In this document: in pieces, positions 55,049 to 63,676 of the stretch
Layout: the number at the start of each line of letters is the position of its first letter
Position numbering within the stretch: position 1 is the stretch's first letter
Assembly (NCBI RefSeq): GCF_000711225.1
Contig: NZ_JOMG01000005.1
Coordinates: 62,001 to 126,000, forward strand
Source: Pelobacter seleniigenes DSM 18267
Lineage (GTDB): Bacteria; Desulfobacterota; Desulfuromonadia; Desulfuromonadales; Geopsychrobacteraceae
Direction: 5' to 3'
Length of the DNA stretch: 64,000 nucleotides
Translations under genes and position numbers: made by a program
The notes under the pieces: generated by a model
Databases searched by the model: none
What the model saw: the letters and a program-made list of their open reading frames with translations, nothing else
Told to the model about the DNA's origin: nothing

Positions 55049-56173
55049 TTAACCGACCTGATTGAGGAACGCTGGATCCCAGTCTTTCCACACCGCTTCG
55101 TATCCTCTTGCTTTAAGATAGAGCTCCAGTTCTTGCGGGGAGCGTTCGTCATTGATGGAAAATTGCTCGGCTTCGTGATCCTGATCGCCGTACCCGCCTG
55201 GAGCGGTGCTGGAACCGGCGCTCATCTGCGTAATGCCGAGGGGGAGCAGGTTGTTCCTCAGTGAGGTGCTTTCGCGGGTTGAGAGCACAAGCCCCGCATC
55301 GGGGATGAACAGGCGCATAGCGCAGATAAATTGGGTCAACTGGCGATCGCTGATCACTGTCCTCGGTTGAAAACCACCTTCCGCGGGGCGTAACCGGGGG
55401 AAGGAAATTGTGACTTGCGTACGCCAGAATTTGCGGGCCAGGTAAAGGGCATGCAGGCCGGTATAAAACACGTCAGCCAGCCCTTCGCTCAGGCCGAGCA
55501 GCGCGCCGACCCCAATTCGCCTGAAACCGGCCCGACCGGCTCTTTCCGGGGCGTCAATACGAAACCTGAAGTCGCTCTTCGGGCCGTAGGGATGTAACTG
55601 GCGATAAAGGTCGGCCCGATATGTCTCCTGATACAGGGTCAGTCCGTCCACCCCGACCCTGACCATGCGGCGATAGCCGTTCTCTTCCATGGGGAAGACT
55701 TCAATGGACAGGGAGCCGGAATAGGGCTTGATGACTTTGATGGCGCTCTCAAGGTAATCGATGCCGGCGCTTTCCGGGGCTTCGCCGGTTAACAGCAGTA
55801 AGTGACGAAAACCTTTTTCGTGCAATAGCTGTGCTTCCCGTTCGATTTCCGGGCGGGACAGAGTTTTACGCAGCAGGTGGTTGTCGGCGCTGAAACCGCA
55901 GTATTTGCAGCCATTATGACATTCGTTGGAGAGGTAAATGGGGGCGTACATGAGGATGGTGCGCCCGAACCGCTGTGAAGTGAGTCGATGAGCACGCTGG
56001 GCCATGAGTTCCAGTTGTGCATCATTGACCTGTGGAGAGATCAGGCTGCACAAATCCTCCGGGCTGAGCCTTGGTTTGGCGAGGATGCGGTCGATTTCAG
56101 CAACCCTGGCCGACTCGATCCGGTTTTTGATGTCTGCTTCAGGGTAATGTTGCAGCTGTTCCAGAAAGCTCAT
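55049..56173 (-). CDS. thiH: 2-iminoacetate synthase ThiH (tyrosine lyase)
   Basis: This 374-residue radical SAM enzyme has the cluster motif CxxxCxxC as CHNGCKYC, the strand [14 protein letters not shown] and the ThiH-type segments [20 protein letters not shown] and [12 protein letters not shown]. It makes dehydroglycine from tyrosine for thiazole formation with ThiG, an oxygen-independent route suited to anaerobes. Its start overlaps the thiG stop by 4 bases (ATGA). Confidence 0.97.
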   Translation of the reverse strand: MSFLEQLQHYPEADIKNRIESARVAEIDRILAKPRLSPEDLCSLISPQVNDAQLELMAQRAHRLTSQRFGRTILMYAPIYLSNECHNGCKYCGFSADNHLLRKTLSRPEIEREAQLLHEKGFRHLLLLTGEAPESAGIDYLESAIKVIKPYSGSLSIEVFPMEENGYRRMVRVGVDGLTLYQETYRADLYRQLHPYGPKSDFRFRIDAPERAGRAGFRRIGVGALLGLSEGLADVFYTGLHALYLARKFWRTQVTISFPRLRPAEGGFQPRTVISDRQLTQFICAMRLFIPDAGLVLSTRESTSLRNNLLPLGITQMSAGSSTAPGGYGDQDHEAEQFSINDERSPQELELYLKARGYEAVWKDWDPAFLNQVG

Positions 56174-56946
56174 GACTCACTCCTTAAAAAACCGGTCAGC
56201 GGACTGGACGCCTGGGCTTTCTGCCTTTGTTGACCAAGTCCGGCCAAGAAACCTTCGCGGCCGGCTTCGACCCCTTTGCGGAAAGCCCGCGCCATGGCTG
56301 CCGGGTCCGGAGTGTCGGCCAGAGCGGTGTTGACGAGGACCGCGTCGGCTCCCAGTTCCATGGCGGCTGCGGCGTGGCTGGGGGCACCTAGCCCGGCATC
56401 GACAACCACTGGGATATTCGCCTGTTCGATAATAATGGCGATATGATCACGGGTCTGCAGGCCTTTATTGGTGCCGATTGGGGCACCCAGGGGCATGACT
56501 GTGGCTGTGCCTGCTTCCTCAAGGCGTTTGGCCAGAACCGGATCGGCGGGCATGTAAGGAAGGACCACAAACCCCTCTTTGACCAGAATTTCAGCCGCTT
56601 TCAGAGTCTCCACCGGATCCGGCAGCAGGTAATATGGATCCGGGGTGATTTCCAGTTTGATCCAAGGCTCGCAGCCTGCGGCCCGGGCCAGCCGCGCCAG
56701 GCGGATTGCTTCTTCCGCATCGCGCGCGCCACTGGTGTTCGGCAGCAGCAGGTAGCGGCTGCGGTCAATGTGGCTGAGCAATGAATCATCGGGGCGGTCG
56801 ATATCGACCCGACGTAAAGCGACGGTCACGATTTCGCAACCGGAATTTTCCATGGCATCCACCATGGCTTGATTTGAGGAGAATTTTCCGGTGCCAACCA
56901 TCAAGCGCGATTGAAACGCGCGTCCGGCAATAATAAGAGAGTCCAT
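56170..56946 (-). CDS. thiG: Thiazole synthase ThiG
   Basis: The 258-residue barrel enzyme has [45 protein letters not shown] and [24 protein letters not shown], including the Schiff-base lysine region. It builds the thiazole from deoxyxylulose phosphate, ThiS-thiocarboxylate and dehydroglycine. The C-terminus (about 15 residues) is somewhat extended. It lies between thiS and thiH on one transcript. Confidence 0.97.
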   Translation of the reverse strand: MDSLIIAGRAFQSRLMVGTGKFSSNQAMVDAMENSGCEIVTVALRRVDIDRPDDSLLSHIDRSRYLLLPNTSGARDAEEAIRLARLARAAGCEPWIKLEITPDPYYLLPDPVETLKAAEILVKEGFVVLPYMPADPVLAKRLEEAGTATVMPLGAPIGTNKGLQTRDHIAIIIEQANIPVVVDAGLGAPSHAAAAMELGADAVLVNTALADTPDPAAMARAFRKGVEAGREGFLAGLGQQRQKAQASSPLTGFLRSES

Positions 56947-56973
56947 CTGGTTTTCCTGTGAGTTAAGGTGGGG

Positions 56974-57174
56974 TTATCCTCCGCCAACAAACTGAACGAT
57001 TTCCAGCATGTCGCCGGTCTTCAAAAGGATCCGGCTGAACTGGTCCTGGGCTAGAATGTGACGGTTCAATTCAACGACGACGTGAGCCGGAGCAAGTCCC
57101 AGGTCCTCCAATAATTGTTGGATGGTGAGATCTTCCCGGGTGACCCGTTCACGGCCGTTGACGGTAATGGTCAT
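56974..57174 (-). CDS. thiS: Sulfur carrier protein ThiS
   Basis: This 66-residue beta-grasp protein ends in the required diglycine (FVGGG), which ThiF adenylates and which carries sulfur to ThiG. The segment VVELNRHILAQDQFSRILLKTGDMLEIVQ is the typical core. A GAGGAG box precedes the ATG. It lies between thiF and thiG. Confidence 0.95.
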   Translation of the reverse strand: MTITVNGRERVTREDLTIQQLLEDLGLAPAHVVVELNRHILAQDQFSRILLKTGDMLEIVQFVGGG

Positions 57175-57179
57175 ATTGA

Positions 57180-57995
57180 TTACTCCTCGGTTTCCGGGGA
57201 TTGATTCAGCAGTAAGCGCACGATGGCGTTGGCCTGGTGGTGAGCAACGATGCCGACCCTGGGGGCCATCAATCCGCAGCCTGGTCGGGCTGCGGCACTG
57301 CCATCACCGCATAGATAAAAATTATCCGTCATTTTACGGGTTTTTATGTTGTTGGCCGGGCCGAACCCGGCCATCCCCGAAGCAGCAACCAACGGTTTGC
57401 CCGGCAGGGTCTGCAGGAAACAGCTGACCAGAAAGGCCTTCTGATCCGCAGCATCAAACGCCTCGGCAAGCACATCGACTGACGCATACACGGTCCTTAG
57501 ATTTGAGCTGGAAATTTTGACATTGTGGGCAGCAACGCGGGTCCAAGGATTAATTCGTCGCAGGTTGTCGCGCAGCGCTTCGACTTTGGGCATGCCGATC
57601 TGATCGATGAAATACTGTTGGCGATTGAGGTTGGAGGGTTCGACTACATCGTAGTCTGCAATGATCAGCTGACCGACTCCGACCCGGGCGAGGGCAACGG
57701 CTACCTGGGAGCCAAGACCGCCGACCCCGGCAATGCCGACACAACTGCTTTTCAAGCGCTGGTGGACTCCCGGGGTGTGGCGGGCTGCCAAGAGCTGTTC
57801 CAGGTCATCGGCTGATGGCTGTTCGCCCCGGCGGATAAGGCTGATGTGGTCCTCCGCCTGTAACAAACGATCCGCTGAGAGAGGATAGCCGTTTAGAATA
57901 ACGATATCGGCGTCCGGTTTCAGTTGCCGCTGCAATTGGAAGAGGGTGGTGCCGGGTGGAATCTCCAGGGGGGTTTCGTTATAAAAAATACGCAT
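57180..57995 (-). CDS. thiF: ThiS adenylyltransferase ThiF with ThiS-like N-terminal domain
   Basis: The 271-residue protein starts with about 60 residues resembling a ThiS fold but lacking a C-terminal diglycine, followed by the E1-like adenylating domain: GVGGLGSQVAVALARVGVG, DYDVVEPSNLNRQQ and the late Cys region. The two Cys that bind structural zinc in other ThiF proteins are not obvious. The N-terminal fused form is known in the thiF family 2 of anaerobes. It is the first gene after the TPP riboswitch. Confidence 0.88.
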   Translation of the reverse strand: MRIFYNETPLEIPPGTTLFQLQRQLKPDADIVILNGYPLSADRLLQAEDHISLIRRGEQPSADDLEQLLAARHTPGVHQRLKSSCVGIAGVGGLGSQVAVALARVGVGQLIIADYDVVEPSNLNRQQYFIDQIGMPKVEALRDNLRRINPWTRVAAHNVKISSSNLRTVYASVDVLAEAFDAADQKAFLVSCFLQTLPGKPLVAASGMAGFGPANNIKTRKMTDNFYLCGDGSAAARPGCGLMAPRVGIVAHHQANAIVRLLLNQSPETEE

Positions 57996-58005
57996 CTTCG
58001 ATCAA

Positions 58006-58034
58006 ATAAAAAAGGTCACCGCAAAGCGGCGACC
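58006..58034 (-). terminator. Terminator of the TPP riboswitch expression platform
   Basis: On the minus strand GGTCGCCGC/GCGGTGACC (arms at 58026-58034 and 58014-58022) form a stem followed by six T residues, just before thiF. Ligand-dependent folding of the aptamer would select between this stem and an anti-terminator. Confidence 0.85.
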
Positions 58035-58059
58035 GATGATATAGATCGGATTATTTTGC

Positions 58060-58147
58060 CGCTTCCCTACGCCGGTATCAACCGGATCAGGTTCCAAGGG
58101 TTGTTCTGCCCGTTGCAGAACTCTCAGTTTCGTAACACCCCTAGCGA
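58060..58147 (-). promoter_or_regulatory. TPP (THI-box) riboswitch
   Basis: The minus strand has the conserved TPP aptamer elements in order: GGGGTG, CTGAGA, the hairpin, CCCTTGGAACCTGATC and the closing TACCGGCGTAGGGAA-type strand. It is placed between the promoter and thiF, with an intrinsic terminator 25 bp on, so thiamine pyrophosphate should switch the operon off. Confidence 0.95.
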
Positions 58148-58303
58148 ATATGCTTAGAACCTAGCAGGCTGGTTGAGACAAAGTCAATAAGGATTCGCCA
58201 TGGGCATAAACTTTAGCGGACATATTGATCTTTTGACTTCGTTTCGCGTAGGATGGCGGATTCCGTAAAGGTATTATCTTGAAGAACGAAAGGAACCGTA
58301 GTC

Positions 58304-58627
58304 ATGTCGATTTCTGAACGCTACCGGCAGATTTTTGAAGAAATAGAACGAAAAGCCGATCAGCTTTACAATTCTTTGCCCGAAGACACGGCCAAGGCCC
58401 TGAGACAGGTAGATCTTGCCGCCGAGGAGATGCAGGATTGGGTAGAGTCTGTCGGGGAGATTCCCCGCGTGCAGTTGGAAACAAAACTTTCGCCGGTGTT
58501 GCTGAAAGCACATGGATGTCTGGACCGGGCTCGGGTTCTGCTGGAAAATGCTGACCATCAGAACGCTGCAGCAGAGGTCTGGGAGCTGGAGCAATTGATT
58601 TATCGCTTGCTTAATGATTTATGCTGA
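58304..58627 (+). CDS. Conserved hypothetical helical protein
   Basis: This 107-residue protein is helix-rich and acidic, with two blocks rich in Glu/Leu/Ala. No motif is recognised. A GAAAGGA box precedes the ATG. It lies 87 bp before a DUF3467 gene and may be co-transcribed. It is probably soluble. Confidence 0.65.
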   Translation: MSISERYRQIFEEIERKADQLYNSLPEDTAKALRQVDLAAEEMQDWVESVGEIPRVQLETKLSPVLLKAHGCLDRARVLLENADHQNAAAEVWELEQLIYRLLNDLC

Positions 58628-58713
58628 AATTGATACATCCTCAGGCTCTGCTGGCTGCTGAAAACAGCTTTCGGAGCATGAAGGAGAAGGCTTTCCCTTT
58701 GAAAGGCTGACTT

Positions 58714-59019
58714 ATGGAGAAGAACAAGAAGCAAGAAGTTAAATTGGAAATTCAGATTGAAGACGATGTTGCCAACGGCCAGTATATCAACCTGGCGGTG
58801 GTCAATCATAATGACAGCGAGTTTGTCATCGACTGCATCTATGTTCAACCACAGGCACCCAAGGCACGAGTTCAATCGCGACTGATCCTGTCGCCGCGGC
58901 ATGCCAAGCGCCTGCTGCTGGCCTTACAGAACAACATTGAGACCTATGAAAAACGCTTCGGGCGCATTGAACTGCTCGGCCCCGGGCTTGAAGCCTCCGA
59001 GCATAAGCCCATACACTGA
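58714..59019 (+). CDS. DUF3467 family protein
   Basis: The 101-residue protein has the DUF3467 pattern: NGQYINLAVVNHNDSEFVIDC then RVQSRLILSPRHAKRLLLALQNNI. The family's role is unknown but it is widely conserved in Gram-negative bacteria. An AAAGG box precedes the ATG. The next gene starts 20 bp after its stop. Confidence 0.9.
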   Translation: MEKNKKQEVKLEIQIEDDVANGQYINLAVVNHNDSEFVIDCIYVQPQAPKARVQSRLILSPRHAKRLLLALQNNIETYEKRFGRIELLGPGLEASEHKPIH

Positions 59020-59038
59020 TGCCGGTAGGGAGGGAGCC

Positions 59039-59695
59039 ATGCGCTGGCGGGGGTTGGTTTTAATTGTAATTGGCTGCTTGGTTTGGAGCCTTCCTCTGCC
59101 GGTTTTGTCTGCTGAGCCGCTGGTTGTCGCTGATTTCAGTGCTGATCTCAACTCCTGGGACGCCAAGGTCTTTAAAGCTGGCAATCACTATGAAATACAG
59201 ACCAACGCGGACGGCAACCGGGTTTTGCACGTGCTCAGTCACAACAGCGCCACGGGACTAATCCGGAAAATTGAGTTCGATCTTCATCAATACCCCGTTC
59301 TGAGCTGGCGCTGGAAGATCAGCCATACTCTTGAAAAAGGGGATGCACACCGGAAGGCAGGTGATGATTACGCAGCCCGGATCTATGTCATCTTTCCGCA
59401 CTGGATCAAGCCGCTGACCAGAACCATCAACTATATTTGGGCAAATCGTTTGCCGGTTAACGAGGCGATCCCGAACCGCTATTTTTCGCGGGCCATGATG
59501 CTTGCTGTCGAATCAGGAGATCCCAAGGCCGGGCAGTGGGTTACCGAACAGCGCAACCTGCTTGACGATTATCGTCGGCTATTCGGCGAGGAGCCATCCC
59601 TCGCCGGGGGGATTGCCATCATGACCGATACCGACAATACCGGCGAAAGCGTCGAGGCCTGGTACGACGATATCGTTCTTCATCCGGCTGATTGA
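59039..59695 (+). CDS. DUF3047 family secreted protein
   Basis: The 218-residue protein has an N-terminal signal-like hydrophobic region (first ~24 residues, cleaved near LSA-E) and a DUF3047 domain with FSADLNSWDAKVFKAG, SWRWKISHTL, YAARIYVIFPHW and VNYIW-type segments. Its role is unknown; in relatives it is a periplasmic or outer-membrane-associated protein. ATG 59039 follows a GGGAG box; the longer frame to 58901 overlaps the DUF3467 gene and is not used. Confidence 0.82.
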   Translation: MRWRGLVLIVIGCLVWSLPLPVLSAEPLVVADFSADLNSWDAKVFKAGNHYEIQTNADGNRVLHVLSHNSATGLIRKIEFDLHQYPVLSWRWKISHTLEKGDAHRKAGDDYAARIYVIFPHWIKPLTRTINYIWANRLPVNEAIPNRYFSRAMMLAVESGDPKAGQWVTEQRNLLDDYRRLFGEEPSLAGGIAIMTDTDNTGESVEAWYDDIVLHPAD

Positions 59696-59732
59696 GCAAC
59701 GGCATTTAGGCACCCACGGGGATGGATTCTCT

Positions 59733-60785
59733 CTAGGATCTTGCCGCCAATCTTGAGCAGGCATTGAGCAACATTTCTTCGGTGGTCTCCCAGTCAACGC
59801 ATTTGTCGGTTACCGATACCCCATACTGCAGTTGCTTCAAGTCCTCAGGTATGCTCTGGTTGCCGGCGTTCAGGTTGCTTTCGATCATGACTCCGGTAAT
59901 GGAGCCAGGCTTTTCAATCAACTGGCCGATGACATTGTCCAGAACTTCCTTCTGCCGGTTGTGATCTTTACAGGAATTGGCGTGGCTGCAATCGACCATG
60001 ATTGCTGTCGGCAGTTTGCTCTCCGTCAGCATCGCGCCGGTTTTTTCGATGTCTTCCGGGAAATAGTTGGGTGCATCGTTGCCTCCGCGCAGGACGATAT
60101 GCACATCCGGATTACCTGAGGTTTGCACGATTGATGAGCGGCCTTCATTGTTGATGCCTAAAAAGCTGTGTGGGCGGCAGGCTGCGGACATGGCATCCAT
60201 GGCGACTTTGAGGTTGCCGTCAGTGCCGTTTTTGAAACCGACTGGAAAGGACAGACCGCTGGCCATCTCTCGGTGGGTCTGCGACTCGGTGGTTCTGGCG
60301 CCGATGGCGCCCCAGCTGATGATATCCGACAGGTACTCGGGCGTGATCGGGTCCAGCATTTCACTGGCGACGGGAAGATCCAGTTCGGTCATGGCGCAGA
60401 ACAGCTGCCTGGCCACCCCCAGGCCTTTCGATATCTGATGGGTTCCGTCCAGGTCAGGGTCGTTGATCAAACCTTTCCAGCCGATAGTCGTGCGTGGTTT
60501 TTCGAAATAAACCCGCATAATAACGAATATTTGCTCCTTCACCTTCTTGGCCAGGCCAGCCAGACGGGTGGCATATTCAAGGGCGGCTTTGGGATCATGA
60601 ATTGAGCAGGGGCCGACTACGGCCATCAGGCGAGGGTCTTCGCCGCGCAGGATCGCTTTGATCGCGGTGCGGCTGTCGCTGACAAATTTTGCTCCGGCAA
60701 GGGATAGCGGAAAGACCTGCTTTAATTCAGCCGGGGCAATGATTGGGCTGATATCGAGAACATTGAGATTGTTGGTCTGAACCAT
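59733..60785 (-). CDS. aroF: 3-deoxy-7-phosphoheptulonate synthase (class I, AroF/G/H type)
   Basis: The 350-residue enzyme shows the AroFGH motifs VVGPCSIHDPKAALEYA, the R-V-Y-F-E-K-P-R-T-T segment, LDGTHQI, GARTTESQTHREMASGL and GGNDAPNY, with the metal-binding Cys, His and Asp residues. It catalyses the first step of the shikimate pathway. The isozyme type (Phe-, Tyr- or Trp-sensitive) cannot be told from sequence, so the symbol is a guess. An AAAGGA box precedes the ATG. The AroKB fusion in this window acts later in the same pathway. Confidence 0.93.
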   Translation of the reverse strand: MVQTNNLNVLDISPIIAPAELKQVFPLSLAGAKFVSDSRTAIKAILRGEDPRLMAVVGPCSIHDPKAALEYATRLAGLAKKVKEQIFVIMRVYFEKPRTTIGWKGLINDPDLDGTHQISKGLGVARQLFCAMTELDLPVASEMLDPITPEYLSDIISWGAIGARTTESQTHREMASGLSFPVGFKNGTDGNLKVAMDAMSAACRPHSFLGINNEGRSSIVQTSGNPDVHIVLRGGNDAPNYFPEDIEKTGAMLTESKLPTAIMVDCSHANSCKDHNRQKEVLDNVIGQLIEKPGSITGVMIESNLNAGNQSIPEDLKQLQYGVSVTDKCVDWETTEEMLLNACSRLAARS

Positions 60786-60872
60786 GGCGGATCCTTTTTC
60801 TATCGCTAGTTAAGTGGACTCTGTATAATCGGCTTGATCGGTACGGGGAGTCGATTTTCGATGCTGCCAGGT

Positions 60873-60931
60873 AATAAAATCCCTGCCAGAATTTAGCTGT
60901 TTTTCCAGTTTAAGTCAAAGTTCAAGGCAGG
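60873..60931 (-). promoter_or_regulatory. Possible attenuator-like leader hairpin upstream of aroF
   Basis: On the minus strand CCTGCC (60931-60926) and GGCAGG (60887-60882) can pair around a loop of about 38 bases, followed by a GATTTTATT tract. No leader peptide rich in aromatic codons was found, so attenuation is a weak suggestion. Confidence 0.25.
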
Positions 60932-61020
60932 TTTTGCCGAATCGTTGACAGTAGGGCCCTATTCGTTATAGAAACGGTCAATTATAGGTCATTTATACAA
61001 CCAGAAAGGTCATTTTGATT

Positions 61021-61308
61021 ATGAATGTATTGATCGTCGCCATTGCCAGAATCCTGGACCTGGCATTTAATATCTACATCTTTATCGTCATTGCCCGCGC
61101 CCTTGTCTCCTGGGTCAATCCCGATCCGTATAACCCGATTGTGCGTTTTTTACATAATGCGACAGATCCGGTGCTTTATCGCATCCGCCGCTTATTGCCA
61201 TTTTTGCAGGTTGGAGGCATCGACTTGTCGCCCATGGCATTGCTGATTCTGCTATCGGTCTGTCAGCAGGTTCTGGCGACGTTTCTCTATCGGCTGGCAG
61301 CATATTAA
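61021..61308 (+). CDS. YggT family membrane protein
   Basis: The 95-residue protein has two membrane helices separated by the typical SWVNPDPYNPIVRFLHNATDPVL block, the signature of the YggT family, which is linked to cell-division or osmotic functions. ATG 61021 is used; a TTG six bases before is closer to the AAAGG box and could be the true start. It is co-oriented with the DivIVA and DUF167 genes that follow. Confidence 0.9.
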   Translation: MNVLIVAIARILDLAFNIYIFIVIARALVSWVNPDPYNPIVRFLHNATDPVLYRIRRLLPFLQVGGIDLSPMALLILLSVCQQVLATFLYRLAAY

Positions 61309-61332
61309 GCCAAAGCGTTTAAGGATTCAGGC

Positions 61333-61869
61333 ATGCGGATAACTCCGATCGAAGTGCAGCAGCAGCGGTTTAAGTCGCGGCTGTTCGGTTATGATACGGC
61401 CGAGGTCGATCATTTTCTGGAATTGCTCGCTGAGGAACTGGAGCGGCTCTATAAACAGAACAATGAGCTCAAGGAAAGCCTGGCCAAAACCGCTGATGCC
61501 CTGGAACAGATGCGTGGGCGGGAGCGCTCATTGCAGGAGACTCTGGTAACGGCTCAGCAAATGACCGAGGAGATGAAGAACAATGCGCGCAGAGAAGGGG
61601 ATATCGTTCTTGCTGAGGCGCATATCGAGGCGGAGAGGATCATTCGCAATGCCAATGAGCAGCGCCTGAATCTGCTGAGTGAGATCCAGGATATCAAACG
61701 CCAGAAGGTTTCCTTTGAGGTCGGTTTGAGGGCTTTGATTGAAAACCATCTGCACCTGCTGAATATGGATATGCTGCCGATTGAAGAACAGGAGCAACGC
61801 CGTCTGCTGCAGACCCGTTTCAGTCCGGAAGAGATTGACGACTCCATTGATGGTTCTCTGGACCCCTGA
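61333..61869 (+). CDS. DivIVA domain protein
   Basis: This 178-residue protein begins RITPIEVQQQRFKSRLFGYDTAEVDHFLELL, the DivIVA membrane-curvature-binding start, followed by a long coiled coil (about 35-125) and a variable tail. DivIVA-like proteins recruit division or polar machinery. An AAGGA box lies before the ATG. Its stop overlaps the next start (TGATG). Confidence 0.93.
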   Translation: MRITPIEVQQQRFKSRLFGYDTAEVDHFLELLAEELERLYKQNNELKESLAKTADALEQMRGRERSLQETLVTAQQMTEEMKNNARREGDIVLAEAHIEAERIIRNANEQRLNLLSEIQDIKRQKVSFEVGLRALIENHLHLLNMDMLPIEEQEQRRLLQTRFSPEEIDDSIDGSLDP

Positions 61870-62180
61870 TGAACGCATCCTGGTTTCAGCCGCATGCCGA
61901 AGGGGTTGTGGTCAACATTCTGGTTCAGCCGCGGGCCAGCCGCAATGAGCTGGTCGGACTCCAGGGCGACTGTCTTAAAATCCGCCTGACCTCGCCGCCC
62001 GTGGAAGGGGCCGCCAATAAAAGCTGCCGTGATTTCCTGGCCAAACTTCTGGGGGTTGGCAAAGGACGGGTCGCTCTTGTGGCCGGGCAAAAATCGCGGC
62101 AAAAGAGGTTTTTAATTCTCGATGTTGATTCAGCACTCGTCCGCGCGGTGATCGAACCGATTCTGGCACATGCTTCTTGA
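61869..62180 (+). CDS. DUF167 (YggU) family protein
   Basis: The 103-residue protein shows the DUF167 motif VQPRASRNELVG, then LTSPPVEGAANKS and GQKSRQKRFLIL. The fold is a small beta-alpha barrel of unknown function, common next to YggT and DivIVA genes. The start overlaps the upstream stop codon by one base, implying coupling. Confidence 0.93.
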   Translation: MNASWFQPHAEGVVVNILVQPRASRNELVGLQGDCLKIRLTSPPVEGAANKSCRDFLAKLLGVGKGRVALVAGQKSRQKRFLILDVDSALVRAVIEPILAHAS

Positions 62181-62244
62181 CAGAGATTTAGCTATTTTAT
62201 TAACATAAATGATTGTTCGGGATCATTTTTAGGAGGATTAAGTC

Positions 62245-62496
62245 ATGCCCTTGTACGAATATCAGTGTACTGATTGCGGAGCTCGTTTTGAGGTCCGGCA
62301 AAAGTTTTCCGACGCTCCGGTGGAGACCTGTCGGGAGTGTGGTGGAACGGTTAAAAAACAAATTTCGCAAAGTGCCTTTGCCCTGAAGGGCGGCGGTTGG
62401 TACGATCAGGGTTATTCCCAGAAGGGTACCTGTCCGTCTGCTGCCGGAGGCGGGGGCGAAGCCTGTGCGTCCTGTCCGAAGGCCGTCAATAGTTAG
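62245..62496 (+). CDS. FmdB-type zinc ribbon protein
   Basis: The 83-residue protein starts MPLYEYQCTDCGARFE and has a second CxxC (CRECGG), forming the FmdB/CxxC-CxxC zinc ribbon, followed by a Gly/Cys-rich tail with two further cysteines. Relatives act as possible regulatory or metal-binding proteins. An AGGAGG box precedes the ATG, and a clear terminator follows. Confidence 0.92.
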   Translation: MPLYEYQCTDCGARFEVRQKFSDAPVETCRECGGTVKKQISQSAFALKGGGWYDQGYSQKGTCPSAAGGGGEACASCPKAVNS

Positions 62497-62522
62497 TCAT
62501 TCAAGTTCGACCCATTGATTCA

Positions 62523-62559
62523 ATCCCCGCCGGGAGAAAATTCCGGCGGGGATTTTTTT
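62523..62559 (+). terminator. Intrinsic terminator after the FmdB-type gene
   Basis: TCCCCGCCGG/CCGGCGGGGA (62524-62533 and 62543-62552) form a strong GC stem followed by a run of seven T residues. Confidence 0.92.
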
Positions 62560-62695
62560 ATGCCGCTCCGCGCATTTTGGCGATCTTGGCGACTTTACAA
62601 ACCCAGGTTGCTTTCGTATAGTCTGAACTTTATGGCCTTTTCTATGGGCCGTGTCGATAGCAATGAACAAACAGCAGGAATTTCAGGAGGATGAA

Positions 62696-63547
62696 GTGGC
62701 AAAAATTATTGACGGCAAAGCGATCGCAGCCGATATGCGACAGGAGATTGCCGATGATACCCGCTCGTTGATTGAGCAGGGCGTGACCCCAGGACTGGCC
62801 GTGGTGTTGGTCGGGGAAGATCCCGCCAGCCGTGTCTATGTCTCAATGAAAGAAAAAGCTTGTGCCGCAGCAGGGATTTTTTCTGTTGAGCATAAATTGC
62901 CGGCAACGACCAGTGAGGTCGAGCTGCTGAATTTGATCGCACAGTTGAATGGCGACGAGCGGATCGACGGGATCCTGGTTCAGCTGCCTTTACCGGATCA
63001 TATTGATGAGGGCAAAGTGTTGGAAGCGATCTCACCGGCCAAAGATGTCGACGGATTTCATCCCTATAATGTCGGGCGCTTGGTAACCGGCAACCCGCTC
63101 TTTCAGCCTTGTACGCCCTATGGCGTCATGAAAATGCTCGAACGGACCGGTGTCGAACTGAAAGGGAAAGAAGTCGTGGTCGTCGGCCGGTCCAATATTG
63201 TCGGAAAACCGGTTGCCCTGATGTGTCTGGCTGAGCATGCGACAGTGACAATCTGCCATTCGCGGACTGTTGACCTGGCGCAAAAAGTCGCTGCTGCCGA
63301 TGTCGTCATCGCTGCGGTCGGCAGGCCGGAGATGATCAAAGGAGAGTGGATCAAGCCTGGTGCCGTGGTCATCGATGTCGGGGTTAATCGGGTTGGTGAC
63401 AAAAAACTGGTTGGGGATGTTGAATTTGCCGCCGCTTGTGAGCGGGCCGCAGCGATCACTCCGGTTCCCGGCGGCGTCGGTCCTATGACCATTACCATGT
63501 TGCTCTATAACACTGTCGAAAGTGCCAAACGGCGGGTTGCCCGCTAA
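62696..63547 (+). CDS. folD: Methylenetetrahydrofolate dehydrogenase/cyclohydrolase FolD
   Basis: The 283-residue protein has [18 protein letters not shown], the catalytic lysine (SMKEKAC), [12 protein letters not shown], and the Rossmann motif [11 protein letters not shown]. It interconverts methylene- and formyl-tetrahydrofolate, here probably in one-carbon metabolism of acetate or formate. The start is GTG 62696 after a GGAGG box, giving the usual AKIIDGKAI start; the longer frame from 62651 is not used. A MetV-like gene follows. Confidence 0.95.
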   Translation: MAKIIDGKAIAADMRQEIADDTRSLIEQGVTPGLAVVLVGEDPASRVYVSMKEKACAAAGIFSVEHKLPATTSEVELLNLIAQLNGDERIDGILVQLPLPDHIDEGKVLEAISPAKDVDGFHPYNVGRLVTGNPLFQPCTPYGVMKMLERTGVELKGKEVVVVGRSNIVGKPVALMCLAEHATVTICHSRTVDLAQKVAAADVVIAAVGRPEMIKGEWIKPGAVVIDVGVNRVGDKKLVGDVEFAAACERAAAITPVPGGVGPMTITMLLYNTVESAKRRVAR

Positions 63548-63676
63548 TCAGGTGGGGTAAAAACCGCGGGGTCTCCACCCCTGAAAAGCAACGGTTCAAA
63601 GATTCGGTTAATTTTTGCCCCTGCCGCCCTGAACCTTCCTGGCACTTTCGACAGACAGTTGAAAGGACGGGTCTGC

